Shown in pieces: positions 1 to 10,376 of a stretch of DNA of 11,164 nt. This DNA is from an uncultured Enorma sp. Lineage in GTDB: Bacteria > Actinomycetota > Coriobacteriia > Coriobacteriales > Coriobacteriaceae. The translations under genes and the position numbers were made by a program. The stretch is taken from the NCBI GenBank assembly GCA_905210055.1, contig CAJLVH010000055.1, positions 1 to 11,164 of the forward strand. Reading direction: 5' to 3'. Numbering within the stretch: position 1 is the first letter of the stretch; each line of letters opens with the position of its first letter. The notes beneath the pieces were generated by a model, which was not told the origin of the DNA, did not search any database, and saw only the letters and a program-made list of their open reading frames with translations.

Positions 1-3287
<3,287 letters not shown>

Positions 3288-3314
3288 CCTCGACCTGCCG
3301 GAAATCTTGCTCGC

Positions 3315-3348
3315 ATGCGACCCGCCTTCATATGAGGGCGGGTCGCAT
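3315..3348 (+). terminator. Probable intrinsic terminator of rpoC
   Basis: Arms atgcgacccgcc (3315-3326) and ggcgggtcgcat (3337-3348) are perfectly complementary. The inner bases extend the stem to 15 pairs, including one G-T, around an ATAT loop. It starts 28 bases after the rpoC stop. The following run (cttgtatc) is only moderately T-rich, so termination may be partial or factor-assisted. Confidence 0.75.
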
Positions 3349-3515
3349 CTTGTATCGCGATGAGAGCCCATCGGGAGGTGGCGTTTGTTGCTTGCGTTTC
3401 CGCCGCGCGCAAGGCGACTGCCGAGGTCGGTTGGGGTGAGACTAGGTTTTGCAATGGACGGAATCGCGATGCGTGCCTGCGGGCATGCGCCGAGTGCAAT
3501 ACGAGTGGCTTCTTT

Positions 3516-3553
3516 TTGACAGGGGAGGGGGTTCATGATAGCCTTCATATAAT
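3516..3553 (+). promoter_or_regulatory. Promoter-like hexamers before the surface-protein gene
   Basis: A perfect TTGACA (3516-3521) and a perfect TATAAT (3548-3553) lie upstream of the start at 3595. The spacer is 26 bases, far from the usual 16-18, so they are unlikely to work as one ordinary sigma-70 promoter. TATAAT alone would place a transcript start near 3560 and give a short leader of about 35 bases. No good alternative -35 box lies 17 bases upstream of it. Confidence 0.4.
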
Positions 3554-3594
3554 TGGGGCAATAGCCCGATTGTGTTGGGTGGAAGGCGGTAATA

Positions 3595-5850
3595 ATGGAT
3601 GTCGTGCGAAGAACGCTGAAGCCATTCGTTGCGGCGGTGTTCATCAGCGTCGCTGCGATGCTCGTCGTGCTGGCGCCGCGTATGGCGTATGCGGCGGAAG
3701 TCGAAGTTGACAGCTTTGAGGAGCTGGTCAGTGCGGTGAAGAGTGCGCCTGCCGACGACCCCTCGACGATTACGCTTGCTGACGATATCACAGCAACGGA
3801 TAATCTGTCGTTGGTTGCGAACAGCACGGTCGTACTCGACTTGAACGGATGTACGCTTGACATGGCCGACCATTCGATTCGAATGGGAATAAGCAGCGCG
3901 CTTGAAATTCAGGACAGCAGCCCGAATGGTGGCGGAACCATCTCGGGAACCGGTTCGTATACCATTAAGACGGGTACAAGTCGCAATTCGAAGATAACCG
4001 TGAAGAGCGGATCTGTGAGCAATTCGACTGGCGCTGCGGTCGGTATGACGGCGCATGGCGCGGAGTTCAAGATGACGGGTGGAACGCTCTCCGCTCCTGT
4101 GCCGCTCAGCCTTCAGCTTAACGCGACCGCATCCATTACTGGCGGTACGCTCGTCTCGACAGATGGAGGCGTCGCTGTTGACATGACGCAGGGATCCCCG
4201 CAGGGTGTTTGCGGGCTTACGATTGGCGTAGCGGGCGATTATGATACGCCGGTTCTGCGGGGAAACGTCAAGGCGTATACAGGTGTGGCGACCCTCGAAC
4301 TGCTCGGTGGCACCATCCAGGGCGTGGAAGGTGAGCTGCCGAGTGGGGCGACGCTCACGAGTCGCTTCGAAAGCGACGTTGCAACGGTGCTCCCCGCGAA
4401 TATGCAGTGCATCGAGCGCGATGGGGCGTGGTACGTCACGTCGCTCGATTCCGAAGCGGCTGCCGGTGCGAAAATCGTGAAGAGCGATGGGAGCATCGAA
4501 TACTACCAGCTTGCCTCGACGGCGCTCGGCGCCCTTTCCGATGGTGATACTCTGACGCTGTATGAAGATGCGAACGCTCAAATTTCGGTTGACGGCTTCG
4601 CTGCCACGATCGACCTGAACGGGCGCACGGTCACCTCGGATGCTGACGCAGTGGTGAGCCTCGCCGGTTCGGGAGCCGATCTCACCATCATGAACGGCGC
4701 GATCGTTTCGACCTCTACATCGGAGAATGCGGTAATCATCATGGTTGCCGATAAGGACGGGATGGACGGTGCCAACCTCACGCTTGAGAACGTCGATCTT
4801 ACGATGCGGAACAGCGGCGGTGCCGGCATCCAGGTTTACGGTCTCAACACGAAGAATGCCGTCACGCTCGACGGCTGTACGATCACCGTGCCCGACGATG
4901 TGATGGGCGTCTACTTCCCGGCTGCCGACAGCACGCTTACCGTGCGCGACACGCAGATCACGGCGGGCACGGGTATCGGCATCAAAGGTGGCTCGCTTGT
5001 CATGAGTGGCGACAGCGTTATTCATGCGAAGGGAGAGAACGATCCCGCGGGCATCCCTTCGACTGGCGGCATCGCTGAGACCGGTGCGGCAATCTATGTG
5101 GATGGCGGCTATAAAGACCGTACAGTCAACGTTGAGATCCAAGGTGGAACCTATACAAGCGACAAGGGGAGCGCGCTGCAAGAGCTGGTAGATCCCGCAC
5201 GCCCCGATGCAACCCCGGTGACGGTCGAGGTGTCGAGCGGCGCGTTCTCAGACGCGAGCATCAAGGGGTATCTCGTAGGGGATGCCGCGGTCGTGGTGAA
5301 CGAAGATGGCACGTGCGATGTGTATCCGACGGAAGCCGAGGCGCTTGCGAACGGCGGCAGCTACAAGGTCATTGACGAAGACGGGCACACCTGGCTCTTC
5401 CAGAACGAGCAGGACGCGCAAGATTTTAACGATGGGCAGGGCGGCGTCACAAAGCCGATCGAACAGGTCACCCATACAGTGACATTCGACGACTGCCTTA
5501 AAGGCACCGCGAACGCTTCCGTCGAGGTTCCCAACGGTCAGGGAGTATCGAAGCCCCAGGATCCCGAGTGCGCTGGGTATCGCTTCTTGGGTTGGTATGA
5601 GCTCGTGAACGGCGCATATGCGTCTGAGCCGTACGACTTCACTTCTGCCGTTACTGCAGATCTTACGCTCTATGCTAAGTGGGAGCGGGTCGCTGGACGG
5701 CCTTCCGGCGGGCAACCCTCGGGTGAGCCACCTGCCAGTGGCACGCTTGAGCAGACGGGCGATGCGAGCACGCTCGCGACCGCTGCTGTTGCCGCAGCTG
5801 GAGTGGTGACTTTTGTCGCGGGCGCGGTGATAGGCCGCAAGCGCAAGTAG
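3595..5850 (+). CDS. Secreted beta-helix surface protein with C-terminal sorting signal
   Basis: This is a predicted cell-wall-anchored protein of 751 residues. The ATG at 3595 is preceded by ggaagg (3581-3586) at 8 bases. A Sec signal peptide covers about 1-33: basic MDVVRR, a hydrophobic core, then AYA with cleavage likely before Ala34. Residues 36-560 have the short beta-strand, Gly and Asn-rich turn pattern of right-handed beta-helix proteins. Two related halves are marked by DLNG at 82-85 and 340-343, with several GGT turns. Residues about 627-697 resemble a Listeria-Bacteroides repeat (TVTFDD, GYRFLGWY, then LTLYAKW). A Pro/Gly/Ser-rich spacer precedes LEQTG (718-722), a hydrophobic helix and the basic end RKRK, the layout of a sortase substrate. 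Glu replaces the usual Pro of LPXTG. Codon use is less biased than in the flanking ribosomal genes and includes ATA and many A/T-ending codons. A host-adhesion or glycan-binding role is plausible but unproven. Confidence 0.85.
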   Translation: MDVVRRTLKPFVAAVFISVAAMLVVLAPRMAYAAEVEVDSFEELVSAVKSAPADDPSTITLADDITATDNLSLVANSTVVLDLNGCTLDMADHSIRMGISSALEIQDSSPNGGGTISGTGSYTIKTGTSRNSKITVKSGSVSNSTGAAVGMTAHGAEFKMTGGTLSAPVPLSLQLNATASITGGTLVSTDGGVAVDMTQGSPQGVCGLTIGVAGDYDTPVLRGNVKAYTGVATLELLGGTIQGVEGELPSGATLTSRFESDVATVLPANMQCIERDGAWYVTSLDSEAAAGAKIVKSDGSIEYYQLASTALGALSDGDTLTLYEDANAQISVDGFAATIDLNGRTVTSDADAVVSLAGSGADLTIMNGAIVSTSTSENAVIIMVADKDGMDGANLTLENVDLTMRNSGGAGIQVYGLNTKNAVTLDGCTITVPDDVMGVYFPAADSTLTVRDTQITAGTGIGIKGGSLVMSGDSVIHAKGENDPAGIPSTGGIAETGAAIYVDGGYKDRTVNVEIQGGTYTSDKGSALQELVDPARPDATPVTVEVSSGAFSDASIKGYLVGDAAVVVNEDGTCDVYPTEAEALANGGSYKVIDEDGHTWLFQNEQDAQDFNDGQGGVTKPIEQVTHTVTFDDCLKGTANASVEVPNGQGVSKPQDPECAGYRFLGWYELVNGAYASEPYDFTSAVTADLTLYAKWERVAGRPSGGQPSGEPPASGTLEQTGDASTLATAAVAAAGVVTFVAGAVIGRKRK

Positions 5851-5886
5851 CATTTTCCGAACCTTTTATAAAGAGTAGGCTGAGCG

Positions 5887-5916
5887 GTGGGGTCGAATCG
5901 CGTGGTTCGACCCCAC
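5887..5916 (+). terminator. Probable terminator of the surface-protein gene
   Basis: Arms gtggggtcgaa (5887-5897) and ttcgaccccac (5906-5916) are perfectly complementary. A T-G and a C-G pair extend the stem inward to 13 pairs around a 4-base loop. It begins 37 bases after the stop codon. The downstream run (gtctgcgttt) is weak in T, so efficiency is uncertain. It separates this gene from the membrane-protein gene that follows. Confidence 0.65.
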
Positions 5917-5981
5917 GTCTGCGTTTACAAAGCACCGGTGCCATATCCGGGTGCGTCATGCTACTGCGTGCGGGAAATCCG

Positions 5982-5990
5982 TGATACCAT
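5982..5990 (+). promoter_or_regulatory. Possible extended -10 element upstream of the CPBP gene
   Basis: TGATACCAT has the extended -10 form TGn followed by a hexamer that matches TATAAT at 4 of 6 positions. It lies 32 bases before the ATG at 6022 and downstream of the preceding terminator. No clear -35 hexamer accompanies it. The call rests on position and the TG extension only. Confidence 0.3.
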
Positions 5991-6021
5991 CGGGTGGATT
6001 GCATGCAACCAAGGGGGCCGT

Positions 6022-6912
6022 ATGCCTACCGCTTCAACATTGGGATACCGCATAAAAAGTGTATTGCTCGCTCTTGCAGCGTTCGGCTTGATGATCCTTC
6101 TTCCCAATATGGTAAGCGGGGTTATCTTGGGCGTGATTGAATCCGTTGCGCTCCGAACCGGTGGATACGAGGCCCTTGCCGAGGCATACGGGTTTCTCAT
6201 TGATAACTTGAACCTCTTTTCGGCGCTGGTGTACGCGCTGTTTGGTTTGCCGGTGTTCGCGTGGGTGCTCGTCATGCGAAGGCACGGTCGTGGGGCGACG
6301 CAGATGGTGCCTTCGGTCGAGCGACTCGAACAGGTATCATTTTGCGTGCGCGGTGTCGCGCGCAGCGCCTGGTTCGATGCTGCGTTCCTTGGCATCGGTA
6401 TGCAGTTCGTCACGACGTTCATCATGATCCTCGTCATGGTGCTGCTCCCTGCTGCGATGGAGGAGTACCAGGAACTCGTGGGCGATTCCGGCCTGCTGGA
6501 TTACGGCATCATGTGGTTCATCTCGACGATCGTGCTTCCGCCGCTTGTCGAGGAGACGGGTTTCAGGGGTTTGGGACTCACGTATCTCAAGCGTGCCGGC
6601 GTGCCGTTCGTGGTCGCGAATGTGCTGCAGGCGCTCGCGTTCGGCCTGTTCCATGGGAACCTCGTGCAGGGCATCTATACCTTCGTGCTCGGATTGTTCA
6701 TGGGCTATGTGGTGCATCGGAGCGGGTCGGTCGTGCCTGCGATGCTCATGCATGCGGTCTACAACCTTATGGGAACGCTCGGGTCGGATGTTCTGTACAC
6801 CCTGGTGCCTTGGCTCCCGTTCTGGGTCGAGCTTGCGGTCGGTGCGGTGCTCTCACTTGGCGCGATGATTTCCCTGCACGACCGCGGGGGACGGCCTGCC
6901 GCCTCTTCGTAA
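6022..6912 (+). CDS. CPBP-family intramembrane protein (CAAX protease / Abi family)
   Basis: This is a predicted integral membrane protein of 296 residues in the CPBP family, which includes Rce1-like intramembrane proteases and staphylococcal Spd/LyrA proteins. The three family motifs are present: Glu177-Glu178-xxx-Arg182 (EETGFR), Phe207-xxx-His211 (FGLFH) and His244-xxx-Asn248 (HAVYN). All presumed catalytic Glu and His residues are kept. Hydrophobic stretches lie at about 13-39, 64-85, 119-143, 162-176, 194-212, 217-232, 237-252 and 266-285. The ATG at 6022 is preceded by aaggggg (6011-6017). A longer in-frame GTG at 5887 sits in the preceding hairpin and has no ribosome-binding site. Bacterial family members act in peptide processing, bacteriocin self-immunity or surface-protein display; the substrate here is unknown. 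The neighbouring sortase-type surface gene hints at an envelope role, but the two are separated by a terminator-like hairpin. Confidence 0.9.
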   Translation: MPTASTLGYRIKSVLLALAAFGLMILLPNMVSGVILGVIESVALRTGGYEALAEAYGFLIDNLNLFSALVYALFGLPVFAWVLVMRRHGRGATQMVPSVERLEQVSFCVRGVARSAWFDAAFLGIGMQFVTTFIMILVMVLLPAAMEEYQELVGDSGLLDYGIMWFISTIVLPPLVEETGFRGLGLTYLKRAGVPFVVANVLQALAFGLFHGNLVQGIYTFVLGLFMGYVVHRSGSVVPAMLMHAVYNLMGTLGSDVLYTLVPWLPFWVELAVGAVLSLGAMISLHDRGGRPAASS

Positions 6913-7120
6913 ATCGCATTGACGAGGGTTCCGCGAGGGGTTCATGTGCTGTGCATCGTGCAGGTCGGGCTTGCCGAGAACTGCTAACCAGATTCGCATG
7001 AAGCGCGGCGTTCCTTCGACTGCTAAGAAGTGAAACACCGTGCTACGTGCTGCTACGCTCTAAAATATGGAGATTCCGCGAGATTTGTCCAAATTAAGGA
7101 TACGCCCGGACGCGTGGTGT

Positions 7121-7149
7121 TTGACAAGCTATACCCGCGCGCGTAATGT
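7121..7149 (+). promoter_or_regulatory. Probable promoter of the rpsL-rpsG-fusA-rpsJ operon
   Basis: A perfect -35 box TTGACA (7121-7126) is followed, after 17 bases, by TAATGT (7144-7149), which matches the -10 consensus at 3 of 6 positions. The spacer ends in alternating GC. The transcript would start near 7156, giving a leader of about 90 bases before rpsL. It is the best-spaced promoter candidate in the gap. Confidence 0.55.
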
Positions 7150-7230
7150 ACCGCCTTGCGTGTTTCGAAGGTGGATGCTGACGCCTCGATTCAAGCCGTT
7201 GCACCTAGTATACAAGCTGGAATCATCAGA

Positions 7231-7238
7231 AGAAGGAG
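7231..7238 (+). promoter_or_regulatory. Ribosome-binding site that fixes the rpsL TTG start
   Basis: The sequence agaaggag lies 6 bases before a TTG at 7245 and there is no nearby in-frame ATG. The protein starting there, MPTINQLV, matches the usual S12 N-terminus. Confidence 0.85.
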
Positions 7239-7244
7239 TACGCT

Positions 7245-7622
7245 TTGCCTACAATTAACCAGCTGGTCCTTCACGGCCGCAAGTCCAAGCCCGCGAAGTC
7301 CAAGAACGCGGCTCTTCAGCACAACCCGCAGAAGCGCGGCGTGTGCACCCGCGTGTTCACCACCTCTCCCAAGAAGCCGAACTCGGCTCTTCGTAAGGTG
7401 GCCCGTGTTCGTCTGGTCAACGGTATCGAGGTTACGGCCTACATCCCCGGCGAGGGTCACAACCTGCAGGAGCACTCCATCGTGCTCGTCCGCGGCGGCC
7501 GCGTGCGCGACCTGCCCGGTGTGCGCTACAAGATCATCCGCGGCGCCTACGACTGCGCTGCGGTGAACAACCGCCTGCAGTCCCGCTCCCGCTACGGCGC
7601 GAAGCGTCCTAAGCAGAAGTAA
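7245..7622 (+). CDS. rpsL: 30S ribosomal protein S12
   Basis: S12 lies at the decoding centre of the small subunit, contacts 16S rRNA near the A site and affects translational accuracy. The 125-residue product starts at a TTG with a good ribosome-binding site. Conserved blocks include QKRGVCTR (29-36), SPKKPNSALRKVARVRL (41-57) and PGEGHNLQEHS (68-78). Lys43 is kept, but position 88 in the block GGRVRDLPGVRY is Arg (codon cgc at 7506-7508), where E. coli and M. tuberculosis have Lys. Lys88-to-Arg is a known streptomycin-resistance substitution. It is the first gene of the str operon, with rpsG 75 bases downstream. Confidence 0.99.
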   Translation: MPTINQLVLHGRKSKPAKSKNAALQHNPQKRGVCTRVFTTSPKKPNSALRKVARVRLVNGIEVTAYIPGEGHNLQEHSIVLVRGGRVRDLPGVRYKIIRGAYDCAAVNNRLQSRSRYGAKRPKQK

Positions 7623-7632
7623 CAGACCCATA

Positions 7633-7673
7633 TCGCTTGCGCGCCGCCTCGCATATCGTAGGCAGCGCGACGA
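7633..7673 (+). promoter_or_regulatory. Hairpin between rpsL and rpsG, candidate S7 regulatory site
   Basis: The rpsL-rpsG spacer can fold as an interrupted stem: tcg (7633-7635) with cga (7671-7673), cgcgc (7640-7644) with gcgcg (7665-7669), and gcct (7646-7649) with aggc (7660-7663), separated by internal loops. There is no T-run, so it is not a terminator. In E. coli, S7 represses the str operon by binding the rpsL-rpsG spacer. A comparable role here is inferred from position and foldability only. Confidence 0.4.
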
Positions 7674-7697
7674 AATCCACGCTAGAGGAGATTTATC

Positions 7698-8171
<474 letters not shown>

Positions 8172-8175
8172 TTCT

Positions 8176-8182
8176 GGGAGGA
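8176..8182 (+). promoter_or_regulatory. Ribosome-binding site that decides the fusA start
   Basis: The sequence gggagga lies 7 bases before the GTG at 8190 and only 1 base before an in-frame TTG at 8184. The spacing favours GTG 8190, giving MAKKKYNL. Confidence 0.85.
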
Positions 8183-8189
8183 ATTGAAA

Positions 8190-10313
8190 GTGGCTAAGAA
8201 GAAGTACAACCTTGCCGAGACCCGCAACATCGGCATCATGGCGCACATCGACGCTGGTAAGACCACCACGACCGAGCGCATTCTGTACTACACCGGCAAG
8301 ACCCACAAGATCGGCGAGGTTCACGAGGGCGCCGCTACCATGGACTGGATGATCCAGGAGCAGGAGCGCGGCGTGACCATCACCTCCGCTGCCACCACGT
8401 GCTTCTGGCACAAGGGCGGCAAGGCGGGCGAGGGTCCGGCCTACCGCATCCAGATCATCGACACCCCCGGTCACGTGGACTTCACGGCCGAGGTCGAGCG
8501 TTCGCTCCGTGTTCTCGACGGCGCTGTGGCCGTGTTCGACGCCGTCGCCGGCGTCCAGCCGCAGTCCGAGACCGTGTGGCGCCAGGCGCGCAACTTCAAC
8601 GTTCCGCGCATCGCCTTCATCAACAAGTACGACCGCGTGGGTGCCGACTTCTTCCACGCGATCGACACCATGAAGGAGCGCCTGCACGCTAACGCCGTGG
8701 CCATCCAGGTCCCGATGGGCGCCGAGGATAACTTCTGGGGCGTCATCGACCTCGTGACCATGACCGCGTGGGACTTCAAGGCCGACGATAAGGGCATGAC
8801 CTATCCCGAGGCTATGGCCGAGATTCCGGCTGAGTTCGCCGACATCGCCGCCGAGAAGCGCGAGGAGCTCCTTGACGCCGCCGCCAATTACGACGACGAG
8901 CTCATGGAGATGATCCTCGAGGAGCAGGAGATCCCCGTCGAGAAGCTCAAGGCCGCCATCCGCACCGGCGTGCTCGCCAACGAGCTCAACCCCGTTCTCG
9001 TGGGCTCCGCCTACAAGAACAAGGGCGTGCAGGAGCTGCTTGACGCTGTCGTCGATTACCTGCCGAGCCCGCTCGACGTGCCGCCTGTGGAGGGTACGAA
9101 CCCCTCGACCGGCGAGACCGACACCCGCAAGGCCGACGACGCTGAGCCGTTCAGCGCGCTTGCCTTCAAGATCGCGACCGACCCCTACGTTGGTAAGCTC
9201 ACGTTCTTCCGCGTGTACTCCGGTCACGTTGACGCCGGCTCCTACGTGGTGAACGCCACGAACGGCCAGCGCGAGCGCTTCGGCCGTATTCTCGAGATGA
9301 ACGCGAACGACCGCGTCGACGTTGACGGTGCTTCTACCGGCGACATCCTCGCTGCCGTGGGTCTCAAGAACACCACCACTGGCGACACGCTCTGCGCCGA
9401 GGGCCACGAGATCATCCTCGAGTCCATGGAGTTCCCCGATCCGGTTATCGACGTCGCTGTCGAGCCCAAGACCAAGGCTGAGCAGGACAAGATGAGCATC
9501 GCGCTCACCAAGCTCGCCGAGGAGGACCCGACCTTCCAGGTGCGCACGAACCACGAGACCGGCCAGACCATCATCGCTGGTATGGGCGAGCTGCACCTCG
9601 AGATCATCGTCGACCGTCTGCTCCGTGAGTTCAAGGTCGAGGCGAACGTCGGTAAGCCGCAGGTCGCCTACCGTGAGGCTCCCGGCCACGACGTCGAGCG
9701 CGCCCAGGGTAAGTTCGTCCGCCAGTCCGGCGGCCGCGGCCAGTACGGCGACGCCGTCATCAAGCTCGAGAAGATGGAAGAGGGCTTCGGCTACGAGTTC
9801 GTCAACGGTATCGTGGGCGGTGTCGTGCCGAAGGAGTACATCCCCTCCATCGACAAGGGCATCCAGGAGGCGCTCCAGACCGGCGTCATCGCCGGCTACC
9901 CGGTCGTCGACGTCAAGGTGACCCTCTTCGACGGTTCCTACCACGAGGTCGACTCCTCCGAGGCCGCCTTCAAGATCGCCGGCTCCATGGCCATCAAGGA
10001 GGCCCTGCGCCAGTCCGACCCGATTCTGCTCGAGCCCGTCATGGCCGTCGAGGTCGAGACCCCCGAGCAGTACATGGGTGACGTCATGGGCAACCTCTCC
10101 GGCCGCCGCGGCAAGATCGAGGGCATGGACGACCGCTCCGGCAACAAGGTCATCCGCGCCAAGGTGCCGCTGGGCGAGATGTTCGGCTACGCGACCGACC
10201 TGCGTTCGCAGACTCAGGGCCGCGCGTCCTACACGATGCAGTTCGACTCCTACGAGCCGGCGCCCAAGTCTGTTGCCGACGAGGTCATCAGCAAGTCTGG
10301 TGCCAACGCGTAA
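8190..10313 (+). CDS. fusA: Translation elongation factor G
   Basis: EF-G is the GTPase that drives tRNA and mRNA translocation and, with RRF, ribosome recycling. The 707-residue product starts at GTG and is of normal length. GTPase motifs are all present: G1 AHIDAGKT (18-25), G2 region RGVTI (60-64), G3 DTPGH with catalytic-type His95 (91-95), G4 NKYD (145-148) and G5 SAYK (273-276). The usual EF-G G4 is NKMD; Tyr at the free position still fits NKxD. Domain IV is recognised by SGGRGQYGD, IVGGVVPKEYIPSIDKG and SYHEVDSSEAAFK. Domain V follows, with the PVMAVEVETPEQYMGDVMG block. It is third in the operon. No tuf gene follows; rpsJ takes that place 63 bases downstream. Confidence 0.99.
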   Translation: MAKKKYNLAETRNIGIMAHIDAGKTTTTERILYYTGKTHKIGEVHEGAATMDWMIQEQERGVTITSAATTCFWHKGGKAGEGPAYRIQIIDTPGHVDFTAEVERSLRVLDGAVAVFDAVAGVQPQSETVWRQARNFNVPRIAFINKYDRVGADFFHAIDTMKERLHANAVAIQVPMGAEDNFWGVIDLVTMTAWDFKADDKGMTYPEAMAEIPAEFADIAAEKREELLDAAANYDDELMEMILEEQEIPVEKLKAAIRTGVLANELNPVLVGSAYKNKGVQELLDAVVDYLPSPLDVPPVEGTNPSTGETDTRKADDAEPFSALAFKIATDPYVGKLTFFRVYSGHVDAGSYVVNATNGQRERFGRILEMNANDRVDVDGASTGDILAAVGLKNTTTGDTLCAEGHEIILESMEFPDPVIDVAVEPKTKAEQDKMSIALTKLAEEDPTFQVRTNHETGQTIIAGMGELHLEIIVDRLLREFKVEANVGKPQVAYREAPGHDVERAQGKFVRQSGGRGQYGDAVIKLEKMEEGFGYEFVNGIVGGVVPKEYIPSIDKGIQEALQTGVIAGYPVVDVKVTLFDGSYHEVDSSEAAFKIAGSMAIKEALRQSDPILLEPVMAVEVETPEQYMGDVMGNLSGRRGKIEGMDDRSGNKVIRAKVPLGEMFGYATDLRSQTQGRASYTMQFDSYEPAPKSVADEVISKSGANA

Positions 10314-10316
10314 TCA

Positions 10317-10359
10317 CTCGCGATCGTAAAGTAGGTATCAATCGCGAGGATTGTCTCGC
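10317..10359 (+). promoter_or_regulatory. Mutually exclusive hairpins in the fusA-rpsJ spacer
   Basis: Segment 1, ctcgcgat (10317-10324), pairs perfectly with segment 2, atcgcgag (10341-10348), around a 16-base loop. Segment 2 can instead pair downstream: gcgag (10344-10348) with ctcgc (10355-10359), plus a G-T pair, around a 4-base loop. The two folds exclude each other. The second ends 5 bases before the rpsJ Shine-Dalgarno sequence. No T-run follows, so control of translation initiation is more likely than termination. Function is not shown. Confidence 0.45.
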
Positions 10360-10364
10360 ACATC

Positions 10365-10372
10365 AAGGAGGT
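10365..10372 (+). promoter_or_regulatory. Strong ribosome-binding site for the rpsJ TTG start
   Basis: The sequence aaggaggt is a full match to the anti-Shine-Dalgarno core and lies 4 bases before the TTG at 10377. The strength of this site may compensate for the weak start codon. Confidence 0.85.
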
Positions 10373-10376
10373 AACG

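Larger units (their letters stand above)
3288..3594. other. Intergenic region between rpoC and the surface-protein gene
   Basis: This 307-base gap holds the rpoC terminator hairpin at its left end, a small GC-rich hairpin (3471-3488, arms gcgtgcc/ggcatgc with a 4-base loop), and promoter-like hexamers near the right end. I see no convincing gene. The open frame from 3360 has no ribosome-binding site and no recognisable protein. Confidence 0.6.
6913..7244. other. Intergenic region upstream of the str operon
   Basis: This 332-base gap holds the probable rpsL promoter (7121-7149) and a leader of about 90 bases. A heptamer tgctacg is repeated at 7041-7047 and 7051-7057, exactly 10 bases apart, just before a -10-like TAAAAT (7061-7066). 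No clear terminator follows the CPBP gene, so some read-through into the str operon is possible. A short frame from 7067 runs over the rpsL start but has no ribosome-binding site, and I do not call it. Confidence 0.6.

Noticed and set aside
3360..3710. 116-residue open frame on the plus strand overlapping the surface-gene start
   Set aside because: It has no ribosome-binding site and no known family, and it conflicts with the better-supported gene at 3595.
3442..5181. 579-residue open frame on the minus strand inside the surface-protein gene
   Set aside because: The product is Arg/His-rich with no domain. The plus-strand gene has a signal peptide, repeats and an anchor and explains the region.
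5887..5889. GTG as an upstream start for the CPBP gene
   Set aside because: It is the first base triplet of the terminator-like hairpin, lacks a ribosome-binding site, and adds 45 non-conserved residues. ATG 6022 has a Shine-Dalgarno sequence and opens directly into the first membrane segment.
7067..7258. 63-residue frame running into rpsL
   Set aside because: There is no Shine-Dalgarno sequence before the ATG, it overlaps the promoter and the rpsL start, and the product is unrecognisable.
8184..8186. TTG as the fusA start
   Set aside because: It is only 1 base from the Shine-Dalgarno sequence. GTG 8190 has proper spacing and gives the normal EF-G N-terminus.
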